A stretch of DNA of 64,000 nucleotides from Epiperipatus broadwayi. Lineage: Eukaryota; Onychophora; Udeonychophora; Euonychophora; Peripatidae. Made by a program: the position numbers and the translations under genes. Positions 1-12,906 of the stretch are shown here, one piece after another (position 1 is the stretch's first letter; every line of letters begins with the position of its first letter). Under the pieces are notes generated by a model that saw only the letters and a list, made by a program, of their open reading frames with translations, ran no database searches and was not told the DNA's origin. The stretch spans positions 2,860,584-2,924,583 of the forward strand of contig JAQFVV010012499.1 in NCBI GenBank assembly GCA_028023455.1, in the 5' to 3' direction.

Positions 1-628
1 GTTAGAAAGTGCTAAAAACTTAAGTTAATTTTCTATATATATTTAATAGATTGGATATGACAGGGCCATGATTAGAGGAATCCTGTTTAATTATGCTCTG
101 CAAATTGCAACACCATCCATTTATGTTATCTTCTGTCATAGCTCCAATGATTTAGGCAGCATTTGTAATAGATAGAAAATGTATAATAGGAAATGATAAT
201 TTTAATATATCCTGAATAAAATATAGACCAATCATTGGTCACCCTATGTAACAGAAAGAAAATGAGGCTTGAAGCTGAATATCATTTGTAACTGAATACA
301 ATACAAATCAAAGAAAAATGATCCTAATTTTATCATGCCTGTAAATAATAGTATTGTTCAAAATAAAATAAATATAATATACTAAGCTAACAAATGCTAA
401 TCAATAAATAATCATTCAGAATTTGAAATAATCCTTTATCTAATTATATATCCAACTATTAATTATATCAAAGTAAAATAGTGATGTTAATCTTTATTAT
501 AGCATCATAAGTTCAAATAGCATTTTGAAGAAATAGAAAACAAACATTGTTTCAAATGCCTTAAATATAAACCATACTTAAAATAAATTAAAATAAAGCA
601 ATTAAAACAAATATTATTGTTTCAAAAC
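1..628. other. AT-rich non-coding DNA, nothing recognised
   Basis: No reading frame of useful length, RNA gene or repeat is visible. The composition is very A+T-rich with short homopolymers, as in most of the window. Confidence 0.6.
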
Positions 629-759
629 CATGATATATGCTTTTTTTTTTTTTAAGTGTCATAGCATTGTCCGGGACGTGAACCCACAACCCGGGCAACT
701 AACTGCAAGTGCAAGGCAGTCATGCTGACCTCTCAACCACCAAGGCATGATATATGCTT
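629..759 (-). mobile_element. tRNA-derived SINE with perfect 14-bp target-site duplication
   Basis: On the minus strand this reads as a tRNA-like body of about 75 nt. A box A-like segment (TGGTGGTTGAGAGGTCAG) is followed by an anticodon-like arm (CTGCC-TTGCACT-TGCAG, loop triplet GCA, as in Cys tRNA) and a box B-like segment (GGGTTCACGTCCC). About 12 nt of non-tRNA sequence and a run of roughly 13 A (some belonging to the duplication) follow. The element proper is about 643-745. It is bracketed by identical 14-mers CATGATATATGCTT at 629-642 and 746-759, the signature of target-primed integration by a LINE partner. Internal pol III promoter boxes are expected for this class. The absence of a long body makes it a minimal SINE or a tRNA retropseudogene. 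Confidence 0.8.
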
Positions 760-2999
760 AAGATAGATTTCACTTATAATTGAAGGAAACTAATAAATCA
801 TTAACTAAATTCTAATATACTTAACTAATTAAACATTACTTATAATAATATAAACTTAGTACAAAAATTTAACATTGTTTATATCTAAATAAAATAGTTC
901 ATGAATGATTGATATGACAATTTTAATATGTTCTATATATTTTACAATATCTATAATATTTAAATAAATATATGACCCCATAATTAATTTTAAAACCTAA
1001 TTAAATGAAATAATAAATTATACTAACTCCGCCATGCTGTATTCTTATATTGATTTTATGCTTACTAATTAAGTAGTTCTAATGAAATGAAATGCTTAAT
1101 AATGGTGTAATATCAATGAATCTATGAGATAATCTTAAATTTACAATGTCCAATCATACCAATATATAAAAGAAATAGTAGATTTTTATTGGAGATTTCT
1201 TCAAGTACAATAACTAATCATATCAACTTATTGTATAATTTCATATAGCTAATTTACTAAAACCATATGTTATAATAATAGTCAAAATATGTAATAAAAA
1301 TTACTAGTATTTATTATAAGCAAATATGATCATAAAGTTTAATATTTAAACTGGTAAATAATGCCCATTTTCTCACATTAATGTCAACAGAACTTTAACA
1401 TGTGAATAATGTTAACATACTTGAACCAATTTAATTAAATAATGAATGTTTTATATAAAAATAAGTTTTTAAAAAATGGGTCATTAAGTCATACAGTAAC
1501 ACACAATTATCATATTTGTGAACAAAATATATATAATCAATAATAAATTTAAATCATTATTTTAAAAGAGTACAATATTGAATTAAATATATAAATAATC
1601 TAATCAAACATTACTATATAAATTTAAAAGCATTAACATTTAACAGCAGTAAAAATAAATTGTTTACTAAAGCTATCTTTCAGTCTTAATAATTAAAATA
1701 AACCATCATCAGAAACAAAAGATTAAAAATATATATTTAACTGCAATGGGGACAAGCAATATATGATGTCACTATACATTTTCATATGCTCTAATTTCAA
1801 AATATTTTTTTAATTGATGATGTGTCCATCACACTATGTCTCCACTTTGCAAAATTTAAATGTAGCTCACATAGCATAAGTTTTATGCCCCCTTTTTCAG
1901 GCTTAGTAATATTTGACACTGTTGTAATCTAAATGGAAGTAAATTTTCTTCATCTTTTGAAAATTATCACTATTTTTTCTACTTTTTTGCAGAAATATTA
2001 TATTTATTGTAACTAATTCTTACAATAATAAAAAACAAATTTACGTCATTATAATAACTGATTGTAAGAAAGCAATCAACTCATACCAGCTAGAAACTAT
2101 TCTAAATAAAAATAATTTTATTTCTTCATTATTGTGATTTTATGATTATATATATATATATATTATTTTTATAAAAATATGTTACTACTTTATTGCTTAT
2201 AATAAAAAAAAAATGGAACAATAATTATATAACACAAATACTATTCCCAAGATATTGCTTGTAGCATCTACATTACCGACAATATTGTAGGCATTATGAA
2301 TTAAATATAGTATATAATTCAAGCCTAATGTATCATGGATATATGTAATTCATTAGTCATTTTTACATATATAAGGAATTATTTTAAATATCATTTCATT
2401 TTCTAAAATTCAATTAAATAAATATTATATGCAGGATTAGCTTTAAAAAAGTTTGCTATTAACTGAAAGGAGACCCTTTAATTCCTTTAAAGTTAAATGA
2501 ATGGGACAAAATCTTAGTGCCCATTCCACATCTTTTTATCACTGCAGAATTATTATTATTAAGTGATTATTCACATGATAAATAAACATGAATTAACAGT
2601 ACATAATATAAGCCAGTGTAATGGATTTATTGGCTTTTTACATCTGAGTATAAAATCAAGAAACGCCATAATCTTTCCTTTCAGTTGTCTAATAATTCAT
2701 AGTTGAAATATTAGTTGAGTTTTCATGAATGCATCTATGAATGATCTTTTAACATTTATAATCATAATATGATATTCAAATTATAAGAAACGTTAAAGTC
2801 ATCAGAAAAGGCAGTTGTTGATGGTGAAAGGCAGAAGATGCTATGAAATCCTGAATGTAAAACCAAGTAATCATTTGATGATGACTTTTTATTATCTACC
2901 TATAACTGCATATCACTTTCAAGTGATGGAAAACTACATTAATTGGAAAAACTAATATTAAACTAAATATTGTTGGATATTTATAATTTAAAACAAAAG
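760..2999. other. AT-rich non-coding DNA
   Basis: No supportable gene is seen. There is a short (TA)n run near 2149-2162 and many homopolymer tracts. The far end (about 2790-3000) may contain undetectably decayed 5' sequence of the RTE copy that becomes recognisable at about 3000. Confidence 0.5.
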
Positions 3000-5390
3000 G
3001 AAAGATAATGAATATAAAAATTAGACATGCATTTTACTATAAAGGAACAAGCATTAGATGCACAAATGGAGTCAGGCTAATTATAAATAAAAAGTGGAAA
3101 AACATTCATGTGGCCATTGCTAGTGTATCATGTGAAGCAGCAAGATAAGTTATTTAATTTAATAGAAGGTAATGAATACAGATAATTCAAGTTTATCTCT
3201 CAACAAATTCTCAATGTAATAAAGAAGTAGAGGATTATATATACACAAAATACTTCTGATCACAGACAATAATATTTTTAAATTGTCATAGTAAACTTTG
3301 ATGCTAGAATTAAAAAATTACTGAAAGACAAAAGTGAGTAAATTGAGCTATAGAGGCAACAATGAGAGATGTCATAGTCTTGTAAAATTTGCAACAAAAG
3401 AAAAATTATAATATACCTTATGAACTTTTTCTTTGAAAAAAAATTCTAAATGGAAATTGAGCTGAAAACATTGCAATGAAGGTACAATAGAATTTAATTC
3501 TATTTTGATTACCAGAAGGTATTTATTTTGAGATTATAATGTCAGTAATAGATTAAACATATGAAATGATAATCAATTAGTGAGGTGTAGAATATGTACT
3601 AATGCAAAACTAAAAAGCAAAAAACTATTAATCAAAATGGTATTAATAATTGATATTACTAATCTTAAGAAACACTCTAATGAATTTAAATTAAAATTTG
3701 CCTATCATTTAAAAATATTGATAGACTTTGAAAATGATTTAACAAAAAGATAAACTGATACTCTACTAAAAACTGAAATAAAAAAACTGGTACAAAAAAA
3801 GTAGGAAGTCATCAGTAAATTAGGAACATAAAACAATTTATTAAAAAAGAAGCAATGTAAAAATACTTTAAAATAATTCATTAAGTAGAATAAAATATCT
3901 GGAGTTTTGTAAAATCATATGAAAAAGAGTTAATAAAGATGTAAATAAATGTAACTAAGACTTGATAAGGAAAACAATAGAAGAGAATAAAAATCTTAAA
4001 TGTAAACAACATCTTGATATTGGAAGAAGGCTATTCCAACAATAAGAACAAAATATGAACTATTATTTTTTTAAAAAAGGATAATATCATGAAATATATG
4101 GAAGATTTCTACAAAAAATTATACAGTACTAAAAAATAATAATAATAAAAATATTGCAATAATTATATTTTCTAAATTGCTAGGTATTTTAAATGATAAG
4201 TTGAGACATGAAATTAAATCTATGAATAATGGAAAAACTTCAAAAATAATGTAATTATTATCGATATATTTACAATTCAAGCAAAAACATAAAAAATAAT
4301 AATTGGCAAATTAAATGTACCAATGATTGGAAGATTGCAGATTAATATTTATATTTAAGAAAAATGATAAAAAAAGGTATTACAAATTACAATCTTATCG
4401 GTTTTTTACTAATTCTATACAAAATTTTTACCAATATAAACAGGATTTAAAAGTAGTTTTACCACAGTGGATTATTTTAAGTATTCAGATAAATTATAGA
4501 AAAAAACACCAAATATGAGTTGCCTTTATACTTTGGATTTATAGATTATGAAACAGCTTTTAATTCTATAAGTATTTCTACAATTATTAAAGCTTTGGAT
4601 CATCAAAATACAAATCAAAAATGTTTTATATTTTGATGAATCTTTATCATTTGCAATAAAAGTGATTAATTTAAGATGACTCCATGAAGATTAACATTGA
4701 TAAGACTATATGAACAAGGAATTAAATATCTCCAAAAATATTACACCAATATTACAAAAAGTATTTTTGTATTAAAATAGAAAAGGAAATAAAAATACAT
4801 GGAGATAATTTAAGTCATCTCTATTTTGTAGATGATTGTGAGGAAATCTAGAAAGTAATACTAAAAATAAATACTAAAAATTCTAATGTAATGTTCAATG
4901 GACTTTCTTCAGAAGAAATTACAAATACTTTGTCCAGATTATTGATAAAAACATAATGGATAAAGTTAATTATAAAATTAATCGATTTTGATAGAAATAA
5001 CTTGGTATTAAAAGGAAATATACCTATGCATTTAAAAAGGAAGGTTTTTAAGAGGTGAATTTTACCAGTTCTTATATATAGATATCAGACTGGGACATTT
5101 AATAGGAAAGCAATAGAGGTTTCACATCATTCAATAAAATATGAAAAATTGCATGTTGGAAATAAAAAGAAGAAATTGAGAGCAAAATAATTTTGAAAGA
5201 AAGCAAACAGATATGACTGATATCATTAAAGAATTAAAAGATTGAAATGGACTTAGGCTAAATATATTGCAAATATAAATGAGAATAGATGGACAATTGA
5301 GATTGATGGCAAAAATTAGAAAGTGGGCAAAAGAGAAGTTATGGATAAAAAAAATGGAGAAATCTTCTTGCAATGGATCAATAATGATTT
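3000..5390 (+). pseudogene. Decayed RTE-clade non-LTR retrotransposon (endonuclease + reverse transcriptase)
   Basis: Read across frames, this follows the RTE order. Near 3030-3110 the endonuclease piece AFYYKGTS..TNGVRLIINKKW appears, then IIQVYLSTNS..NKEVEDY near 3180-3235 (family pattern IIQVYAPTS..DEEVE). A linker piece KYMEDFYKKLYS lies near 4090-4130. The RT part has IFKKNDKKRYYKLQSYR near 4345-4400, ELPLYFGFIDYETAFNSI near 4515-4570 (catalytic motif A, family FVDYEKAFDS) and LSHLYFVDDCEEI near 4810-4850 (motif C, family FADD, here FVDD). The C-terminal WAKYIANINENRW near 5245-5295 matches WAGHIAR..DNRW of RTE proteins. Many stops and frameshifts mean it is long dead. No ORF1 is expected for RTE. 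It is the same family as the minus-strand copy at 7.7-10.2 kb. Confidence 0.8.
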
Positions 5391-7719
5391 AAAATAATAA
5401 TGATGATAAAAAATGGCGATTATTTTATTAAATATGTACAATATAAATAATATTAATTTTACAATACAGAAAACAAATAATGGCAAAACTAATTTGTTGC
5501 ATATAGAATTCATAAAAAAAATTTATAAACTTATAGCAAAACAAAAATTTGTAGAAATGAGTACAAAAAATGTTTAAAGTAGTATTCAAATGCTCATATG
5601 AATTTTTTAAAAAAATAGTATTGATAAAAAAAAAAATTATTGCTTTAAATAATCAATTATTTAAAAAAAAAAAAAATCACATCAAGCCCAAAACAATTAA
5701 CCCATTAGTAATAAGTATCCAAAATATTTTTTAAGTAAAACAATAATAATTTTAATTTTGCTATTTACTGCAAAAAAAAAAAAAAATTAAATTCAATCAA
5801 ATAAAAATATATTAAGCAGAAAATAAAAATATTCTAATACAAAATGAAAATCAATATAAAATTATAAATAATTAAAAATTCAAAATGTATTTAATATAGT
5901 AGATGATAAATTTAACAGTTATAAAAAATAATGAAAACAGCAATAGTGTATAAAAAATTATCTGCAGCATTTATAAAAATAAACCAAACAACATACTCAT
6001 TACACTAAAATTTCATAATCAACTACATAACGCAAATATAACAAAAGATTTATATAAGTAATTAACAAAAATGAAAATAATCATTAATAATTTAATAAAT
6101 AAATACATTCATTAAATTAATTAAAAAAATTCTCGATTATTAACTGTTAAAAAAATATTCATAATTTGATTCACGTAGACTTACAAATGCCAAAGAAACA
6201 TAATATACATTATAGAAAAATTATATTATGAAAAAAGTGTATTAGATTTGCATAAAAATTAAGGCTTAAATATTATTTAAATAAATTATAAAAAATATTA
6301 CATATTTAAATATATATTATAAAAAATATATATAATTATTATTTTCAAAGCTTGAATGATGTGAAGAAGAGAAAGTAAGAATCAGAATAATAAATATCAT
6401 CAACCTACATTAAATTTATAATGGATGTAAATATATGAAGTAAAAGTTTTGTTTCAATTATATAGTTTTTCTTTTCATTAAAAAAAAAAAATTTAGCATT
6501 ACAATAACATATGCTTTGTAATGTTTTTGGTTTCTAAATTTAATTCATATATAAAATAATTTAATGAATGATATATGTATAACTGAAAGGGTAAGTAAAG
6601 AGTGGCTATATAGATAGATAGGCATGATGGAAGGTAAGTAAAGAGATTAATGGTTAAATAAATAAAGACCAGGAAAGTAGCCATGCAGACAGATAGATAG
6701 TCATCAGCTAAACATTTATCGTAAAGTAAAATTTAAAAAAAAAATAATGTGAAAGATATAATGCTTTAAAATATAATAATCCTTGCAGTGTTATTATTAT
6801 ATTAAAAGTTTCATGATTTTTTTGATCTCAAGTCAAATTCAGAAAATTTAAAATTTTTAGGTTCAAATCAAGTTTAGAATTGTTGTTTTTTTTTCATGTG
6901 ACCAACTCAGTATTGAAAAGTAAGAAAATATCTATTATAAAACAAATTGAAAAAGCCAATTCAAACTGGTGTTCGCCAAAATGTAAGTAAGATGACGTAT
7001 TTCTTCACTGTTGCTCTATAAATAACATTAAAGAGTTTTTATCTGCAATGAATCTTTAAAGGTGGTTTTATTATAACCAATTACTACTTTTGTAATCATA
7101 TTTAATTAAATATATCATAATAATTTCACTTTCTAAAAAATAAATATGAAAATAATACTTCACCATTTCACATTGAAAGAAACCTGTTGAAGAGATCTTT
7201 TCTGTGTAATGGACTATTTAACTAAAATAATATTCGTTTATATATTTCATGTATAAATACTTATAAAAAAATATTTTCTCATTTTTCATTTTTTGCACAG
7301 ACTGAAAATGATTGTCAGAAACAATCTGAATGCTCCACGCTAATGATAAAAAGCAAATACATGTTGTTTTCCTTTGGATTACCGGTAATCAAGAATTTGA
7401 TCGCTAAACAGAAAATAAATTATTTTCAAGGCAGTAAGGATTTTGTAACTATAATTAAAAAGGGGGGTGGTTGATTTAGAGTAATTTAATAGACATTTGT
7501 TTCAGGGCTATAGTTTTCTTATTGCTTCAGAGATAATATATGATAGGAATCTTCCCATTCTTAAATATTTTTGCAGAATTATGACTTTCTTTTGTACAAA
7601 ATTTTAAAATTATAATCAAAATGGTTAATGTTTTGCGAGATTATCAACTTCTTTTAATCAACATTTTCTTATAATATAAATATAACCTTTTGGCATTATT
7701 TTTAACCATCATCAATTCA
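5391..7719. other. AT-rich non-coding DNA with a decayed GATA-type patch
   Basis: No gene is supported. Around 6600-6700 there is a degenerate (GATA)n/(AAGTAA)-like simple-sequence patch. The rest is AT-rich with poly(A) tracts. Confidence 0.5.
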
Positions 7720-10245
7720 TCGCATGATGAAGATCTTTTCAATTTTACTCCAGATTTGTCACTATATATTTCCACATTCTCTCCAAAAAAACTTTTTTAT
7801 TTCATCCTTCCATATCACATGTGGTCTTTTTCTAGTTCCATTATAATTTCTGGATATGCAAAGTAAACTTCAACTGTTCATCTATTATCATATTTGTCAG
7901 CAGTTTATCTATACAGCTTCATTTCAGTCCTTTAGTTCTTTCAGTGATATCAATAATACTTGTATGTTCTATTATCCATATATGTTGTATTTGAATTTGT
8001 TGCCCCTAACATATACATTTCCATACTTCTTGAGTGATCTTGAGTTTTTCCACTGCTCTTCTGTTAAAGAAAAGATTCAAGTTTCAAATATATAAGTAAG
8101 AATTGATCAAACAAATCTATCAAAAATATTTATTTTCAAACATATAGAAAAATTTAATCCAAGTTTAATTCAATCCTTAATTTTATCTTCTACATTTACA
8201 TTAGAATTAATAATTTGACCATCTAATTAAAGAAGGTCAATCTTCCCTTTTTTCTTCTGAAAAAAATACATAAAACATTACTTTACTCTTTTTAACTTTT
8301 ATCTTTAATCTTACTTTCTTCATTTTATTTTGCAACTGTTTCAACATTTCCTGAAACTTTGAAGCATTATCTGATAAAAACAACCACCACATTATTTTCA
8401 AAATCTAATGATTTAAATAATTCCCATTTACCTTTATTTTCTAACACTCTGGTTTTAATCTACACACTCCTTCTTGTAAAATTGCAGTAAAAGGTTTTCA
8501 AAATTTAGAATTGCCCTGTCATAAAATCTTCTCAATTTTAAACTTTTTAATATCACCATATAATCTAATGCTCTGCTGTTTCAATTTAATAAATATTCAT
8601 CAGATTATGATAATATCCCAGGATTATATCTTGATTACTCAAAACTTTAATTACTATACAAATGTGTAAAAAATTAAATACCTTTTCATAATCTACAAAT
8701 TGAATGCATAATGACAACTCATGTTCTATGACCTTTCTATAAACTTTTCGCTATATTTAAATGTGATCCATAGTGCTAAAATCATTTTTAAACCAACCTT
8801 GTTCTTTTAGTTGTTTGGAATCTAATGTTCAACGTAAAGATTTTGTTTCTGATATCTTCTTTGTCATCTTTCTTAAATGTCAGTATAATTACTGCATTGT
8901 TTAAAATCATCAGTAAAAATCTTTAACATTTAGGAATTTAATATATAGCTTTATTAATAAAATTTCTATTTCATCATCTGCTTCTTTTAAAATATCAACA
9001 ATAATTCCATCATTTTCTGGAGCTTTTTCCTTCCCCATAGATTTAATTGCATGTCTCATCTTTTCATGCAGAAAATAAAGTAATTATAGATAAGACTTTG
9101 TTTTCTTGTTCTTTATTACTATATAATTTTTTATAGAACTCTTTCACACATTTCACGATATCACCTCTTTTTTCTTTGTAAAAATTTTCTCTTTTTTTCT
9201 TATTGTCAAAGTATCATTCCTTCTTATACGAAGATGTTGTTTCAAACTTCTAAGATTTTTATTTTCTTCTATGTTCTTCTTGCAAAACTCAATTCTATGT
9301 TTTATATCATTATTTATTTTATTTCATACCAGTTTATAAAACTCTAAATATTCAATTCCTAATGGGTCATTTAAAAAAATTATCATATTCCTTTTCTTCA
9401 TATATTGTCTTTTCTCAGTAAAAAATGTACTAGTATATTGTTGGTGAGGGGGTCTTGAATTCTTAATAGCATCTCAGTTATATTCTTATTGATATCTGTC
9501 AAGTCTGAACTCAAAATATGTTAATAATTTTAAATGATTTACAAGTCCCAACCTAAATTCATTGTATTTTTCTAAAGATAGGAATATCATTCATTAATAT
9601 TGTATTTCTGAATAGTTTTGATCTCTTTAAATTTACATTAATACATATTTCACAAATCATTAAATAATAATCACTTCCTGAATTGAATCTATTAATAACA
9701 TTTCAACTTGAATTACATATTTTTTTATTATTCAAAATATAAATTAATTCTGCTGTACTTTCATTTGGATGTTTTCATGTCTATTTCCATTTAGTATTTT
9801 TCTCAAAGATTCATAATATACAGTTTTTTTCCTCCTTTAATGCCATAAATCTATGTTCTTTGGTTCCTGTCATTTTAGTTTTAAAATCCTTCATGACAAT
9901 TTTATAACATTGTTTGGTCTATATATCCATATAAAAATTCTCTACATTTTCATTACAATAAGAATTTGTTGAGGCATAAACCTGATTATCTGCATTTGGT
10001 ATCTTCTATTTGATTTGAATAAGTAATCTTTGCAATCTGTCTGATAATCATCAATCTCTATAATGTTGTTCTTCCATTTTTTATTTATAATGAATTTACT
10101 CTACTTGGACTTCCAATATCTATGCTGATCTAGTAGAGTATATGTCCACTTTTTAAATTACTTATTCTTTCATCTTTTCTTTTAAATTCACAAAGTCTAA
10201 CAATTGTCCCATTTAATATTAAATACTACTTCCATTTCATGTAAT
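7720..10245 (-). pseudogene. Second decayed RTE-clade retrotransposon, minus strand
   Basis: Translating the minus strand across frames gives the RTE order from high to low coordinates. First come FKRKDERISNLKSGHILY (about 10,190-10,125) and FIINKKWKNNIIEI (about 10,095-10,050), then endonuclease pieces matching DFNAKMG..EH, TWESPD..QIDYIL and FDSGSDH, here KDFKTKMTGTKEH, TWKHPNESTAELIYIL and FNSGSDYYL (about 9900-9670). A linker CKKNIEENKNLRSLK is followed by RENFYKEKRGDIVKCVKEFYKKLY (about 9190-9125, shown here as consecutive stretches). RT motif A is FVDYEKVFNF (about 8700-8670). The C-terminus reads GTRKRPHVIWKDEIKK (about 7835-7790). Stops and indels are frequent, so it is inactive. Several catalytic positions are lost (GSDH to GSDY). 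It lies in inverted orientation to the 3.0-5.4 kb copy. Confidence 0.8.
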
Positions 10246-11335
10246 CTTCTTTTACTTGATAGTGATATGCACTTGTAGGTACCTAAAAAAATCATCATCA
10301 AATGGCAGCCTGGGTCCACAATCAAAGCATTCTTATCATTTCCAATCAGCCATCAAATGCTATCTAGGCTTAAAATGTTATAGTCTTCTGGGAATAAGGG
10401 CAATACTTTTTTTCTGCCATGATTGTAAAAGGCTGGTAAAAAAATAAAAACATTGTTCCTGATTTCAAAAAATTTACTGACATTTTAGTTACTAACTATT
10501 AGTCAATAAAGAAGAATGATCATGATGTTCCTTGATATTAAAGTCAGAGGTAGAAAGCTTCACGCATGCAGATCTAACAGCTTCAGCTTCACCTATTTAA
10601 ATAGAAAGTAAGTTGAAGTAAAGAATTCCCCTCTTTTCTTACATAGTGTAAGCTTGTGGTTAAACACCTGTAGAGGTCCCTACTATCGCATTTTACACGC
10701 ATATTCTCGAGGTTACAGCCTCAGTAAATATTACACAATATCTTATGTATATTATTGAGTAGCCCATCCATATTCATTTACCATAAGAATAATCACATAG
10801 TAACAACACTTTTAATGATAAGAACATAGGAAAAAGATGTTAGGAAATTACTCTGCTCAGATCCTTTAAGGTCTCAAAAAAAAATCAAAATAGTAACAAT
10901 AATAATAATATTAAAGAACATAATGAGTAGTTTTATGACTGCTATGTATTTTCAATATACACATATATAGTAATAATAATATATTGCTGTCAAATGTTAC
11001 TTCATTTTTTTATAAATCTTTGGTATTTGCTTTTTTCTTTAAACTTAGATGCATCAAAATATTTCATCTTTCAAGGGAATAAAGAATTAAACAAATATCT
11101 AAAAAAAAAAATCTGAATCAATATGCACTCATCCAAACACAATTTAAAATTTTTAAAAAAAAAATTACAAACTTTTTTCTTCACAAATTTTAAATATTAA
11201 ACTGAAAAGAAAAGTTTAATAACTATGACATTTTCATAATTAATAAAAATAATATATAAACAGATGTATGTATACATAAATGTATATGTGTATGCATGTA
11301 TATATGAGTACAATTTTAAATAAAATTATATCTAC

Positions 11336-11377
<42 letters not shown>

Positions 11378-11715
11378 GTAGATATAATATATATATATAT
11401 ATATATCAAAAGTAACACTCCTAAATGTGGCGTACTATTTATGTGTGTTTTTTCTCTCATTCTTTCTCCATTTTCTTTTTCCCCCTTTTTTAACTTTATT
11501 ATTCATTATCATTAGTCACTTAAGCTAGTAAAAGACCCTAGCATAATGAGCCTTCGTGTCATAGATCATTTCTCTGTGCTAAATGAGTCAGAATTGTTGT
11601 TTATGTAATTAAAGAATATAAAGAAACAAATAAATAGTTAATTGTTTTTTTTTATTTTACTAAGAAATATTTTCTAATGTAATATCACAAACTATATTTC
11701 AACTTTCAAATTGTC
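10246..11715. other. AT-rich non-coding DNA with a long TA hairpin
   Basis: No gene is supported. A slightly less AT-rich stretch at about 10,540-10,720 shows nothing recognisable. A (TA)n palindrome at 11,325-11,388 is listed separately. Confidence 0.5.
11325..11388. repeat. Perfect 64-bp palindrome around a (TA)n core
   Basis: The left arm ATTATATCTACACAAA (11,325-11,340) is the exact reverse complement of the right arm TTTGTGTAGATATAAT (11,373-11,388). The 32 bases between them are alternating TA, which is also self-complementary. A second (TA)n run follows to about 11,406. This could form a cruciform, or it may be a replication-slippage product. Confidence 0.85.
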
Positions 11716-11830
11716 AAACGTTGTTAGCCGAGAGGTTAGCGGAACCACCTTGCAAGCAAGCAGTTGTTTGCAGACAGTTGTTGCGGGTTCGCCTCCCGAC
11801 CGATGCTATGCAATATGGAAAAAAAAAATT
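11714..11830 (+). mobile_element. tRNA-derived SINE or tRNA retropseudogene with poly(A) tail
   Basis: Plus-strand tRNA-like body: box A-like GTTAGCCGAGAGGTTAGCGG at about 11,730, then an anticodon-like region containing CTTGCAAGCAAGCAG, then box B GGGTTCGCCTCCC at about 11,784-11,796. A short non-tRNA trailer GATGCTATGCAATATGG and about ten A follow. The layout is the same as in the SINEs at 643-745 and 12,921-13,021: tRNA, short trailer, tail. No convincing target-site duplication was found here. Any reading frame across it is incidental. Confidence 0.7.
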
Positions 11831-12906
11831 TCCTTCACTCATTTAAAAATTTCCCAATGTACCTCTGCTCTTTATTCATATAGATATCTTGAATGATCAT
11901 AATTGTCATTTTTCAAAATCTATGAATGGATACAGCAGTTTTGTTTATACCTGTAAAATGTAACTATGCTAAATCATTGCTTCATTATATATCATAAGTA
12001 TATATCTCTATAATTATTTTCTTTCATTTAAGTATATCCAAAATTCCAATTCTTGATAGGTTATTGATCCAATTTTTCTAATTACACAAGATTTTTTAAT
12101 ATGTTAGTGTTTTCCTTCACAAAAATTTATCCCTGTTTTATTTTTATAACTGATGAAATTGTTAAAAATTGTAGTTTTCCATTTCACCAAGCCTTGATAC
12201 TGTTAGTAAGGGAAGTAAACTTCAGAAACATCTTGAAAAAAAATTAGCACAGTTAAAATGTGGCAAATTCAGAGAGGTTTGATTCCCAGCTGATTAACAT
12301 AAAAAACATTTTTAAAAACTTATCGCTTAAGATCAATATTCACAAAAAAATTCAAAATTATTCAAAAATATTCAAATGGCACATAACTTCCCAAGAAATG
12401 TTCCTTACAATTATTTATTTTTTTGAAAATTACAATAATTTTTTGATAATTTCTATTTCATAACATAGACAATGCTTAAATTATCAAATTTTAATCTACA
12501 GTTATCTATAATTCCATGCATCTTTCTCTAATTTCACTTATTTTTATTTGCCTTCCTCTAAACATTCTCTCTTTTAAAAAATTCTTACTTTCTCATCTAG
12601 AAGACAAATCTTGCTGAAGTCATATTTATTAAATCAAATCAAAATGATTTTTGCTGCAGAACAATCTTTTTCAAACATTGAAAAAAATGTAATACTGCCT
12701 CATGATATCTTTGGGAAAAGTTGCTCTTTAGGAAAGAAGATTGTAAATTTAACTTTAGAATTTGAATTTTTAGTGCTGATGGGTTTTTAAATCAAAAAGT
12801 GTGTGTGGTACAAAAAATTGGAGTAAATAAAAAATAGATCTAGTTAAACTTTAAAAACAAAGTAGTTATATTACAAAAATATAAAATTTAATTTTGTGTG
12901 ATTGTC
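11831..12906. other. AT-rich non-coding DNA, nothing recognised
   Basis: No gene, RNA or structured repeat could be supported in this stretch. A 67-codon frame at 12,260 is low-complexity and Lys/Asn/Ile/Phe-biased, as expected from AT-rich DNA. Confidence 0.5.

Noticed and set aside
643-745. Functional tRNA-Cys gene
   Set aside because: Mismatched stems, poly(A) tail and perfect 14-bp flanking duplication indicate a SINE or retropseudogene.
4327-4518. 63-codon stand-alone gene
   Set aside because: Its IFKKNDKKRYYKLQSYR segment is part of the decayed RTE reverse transcriptase; not a separate gene.
11711-11896. 61-codon plus-strand frame
   Set aside because: Runs through a tRNA-derived SINE and its A tail; incidental.
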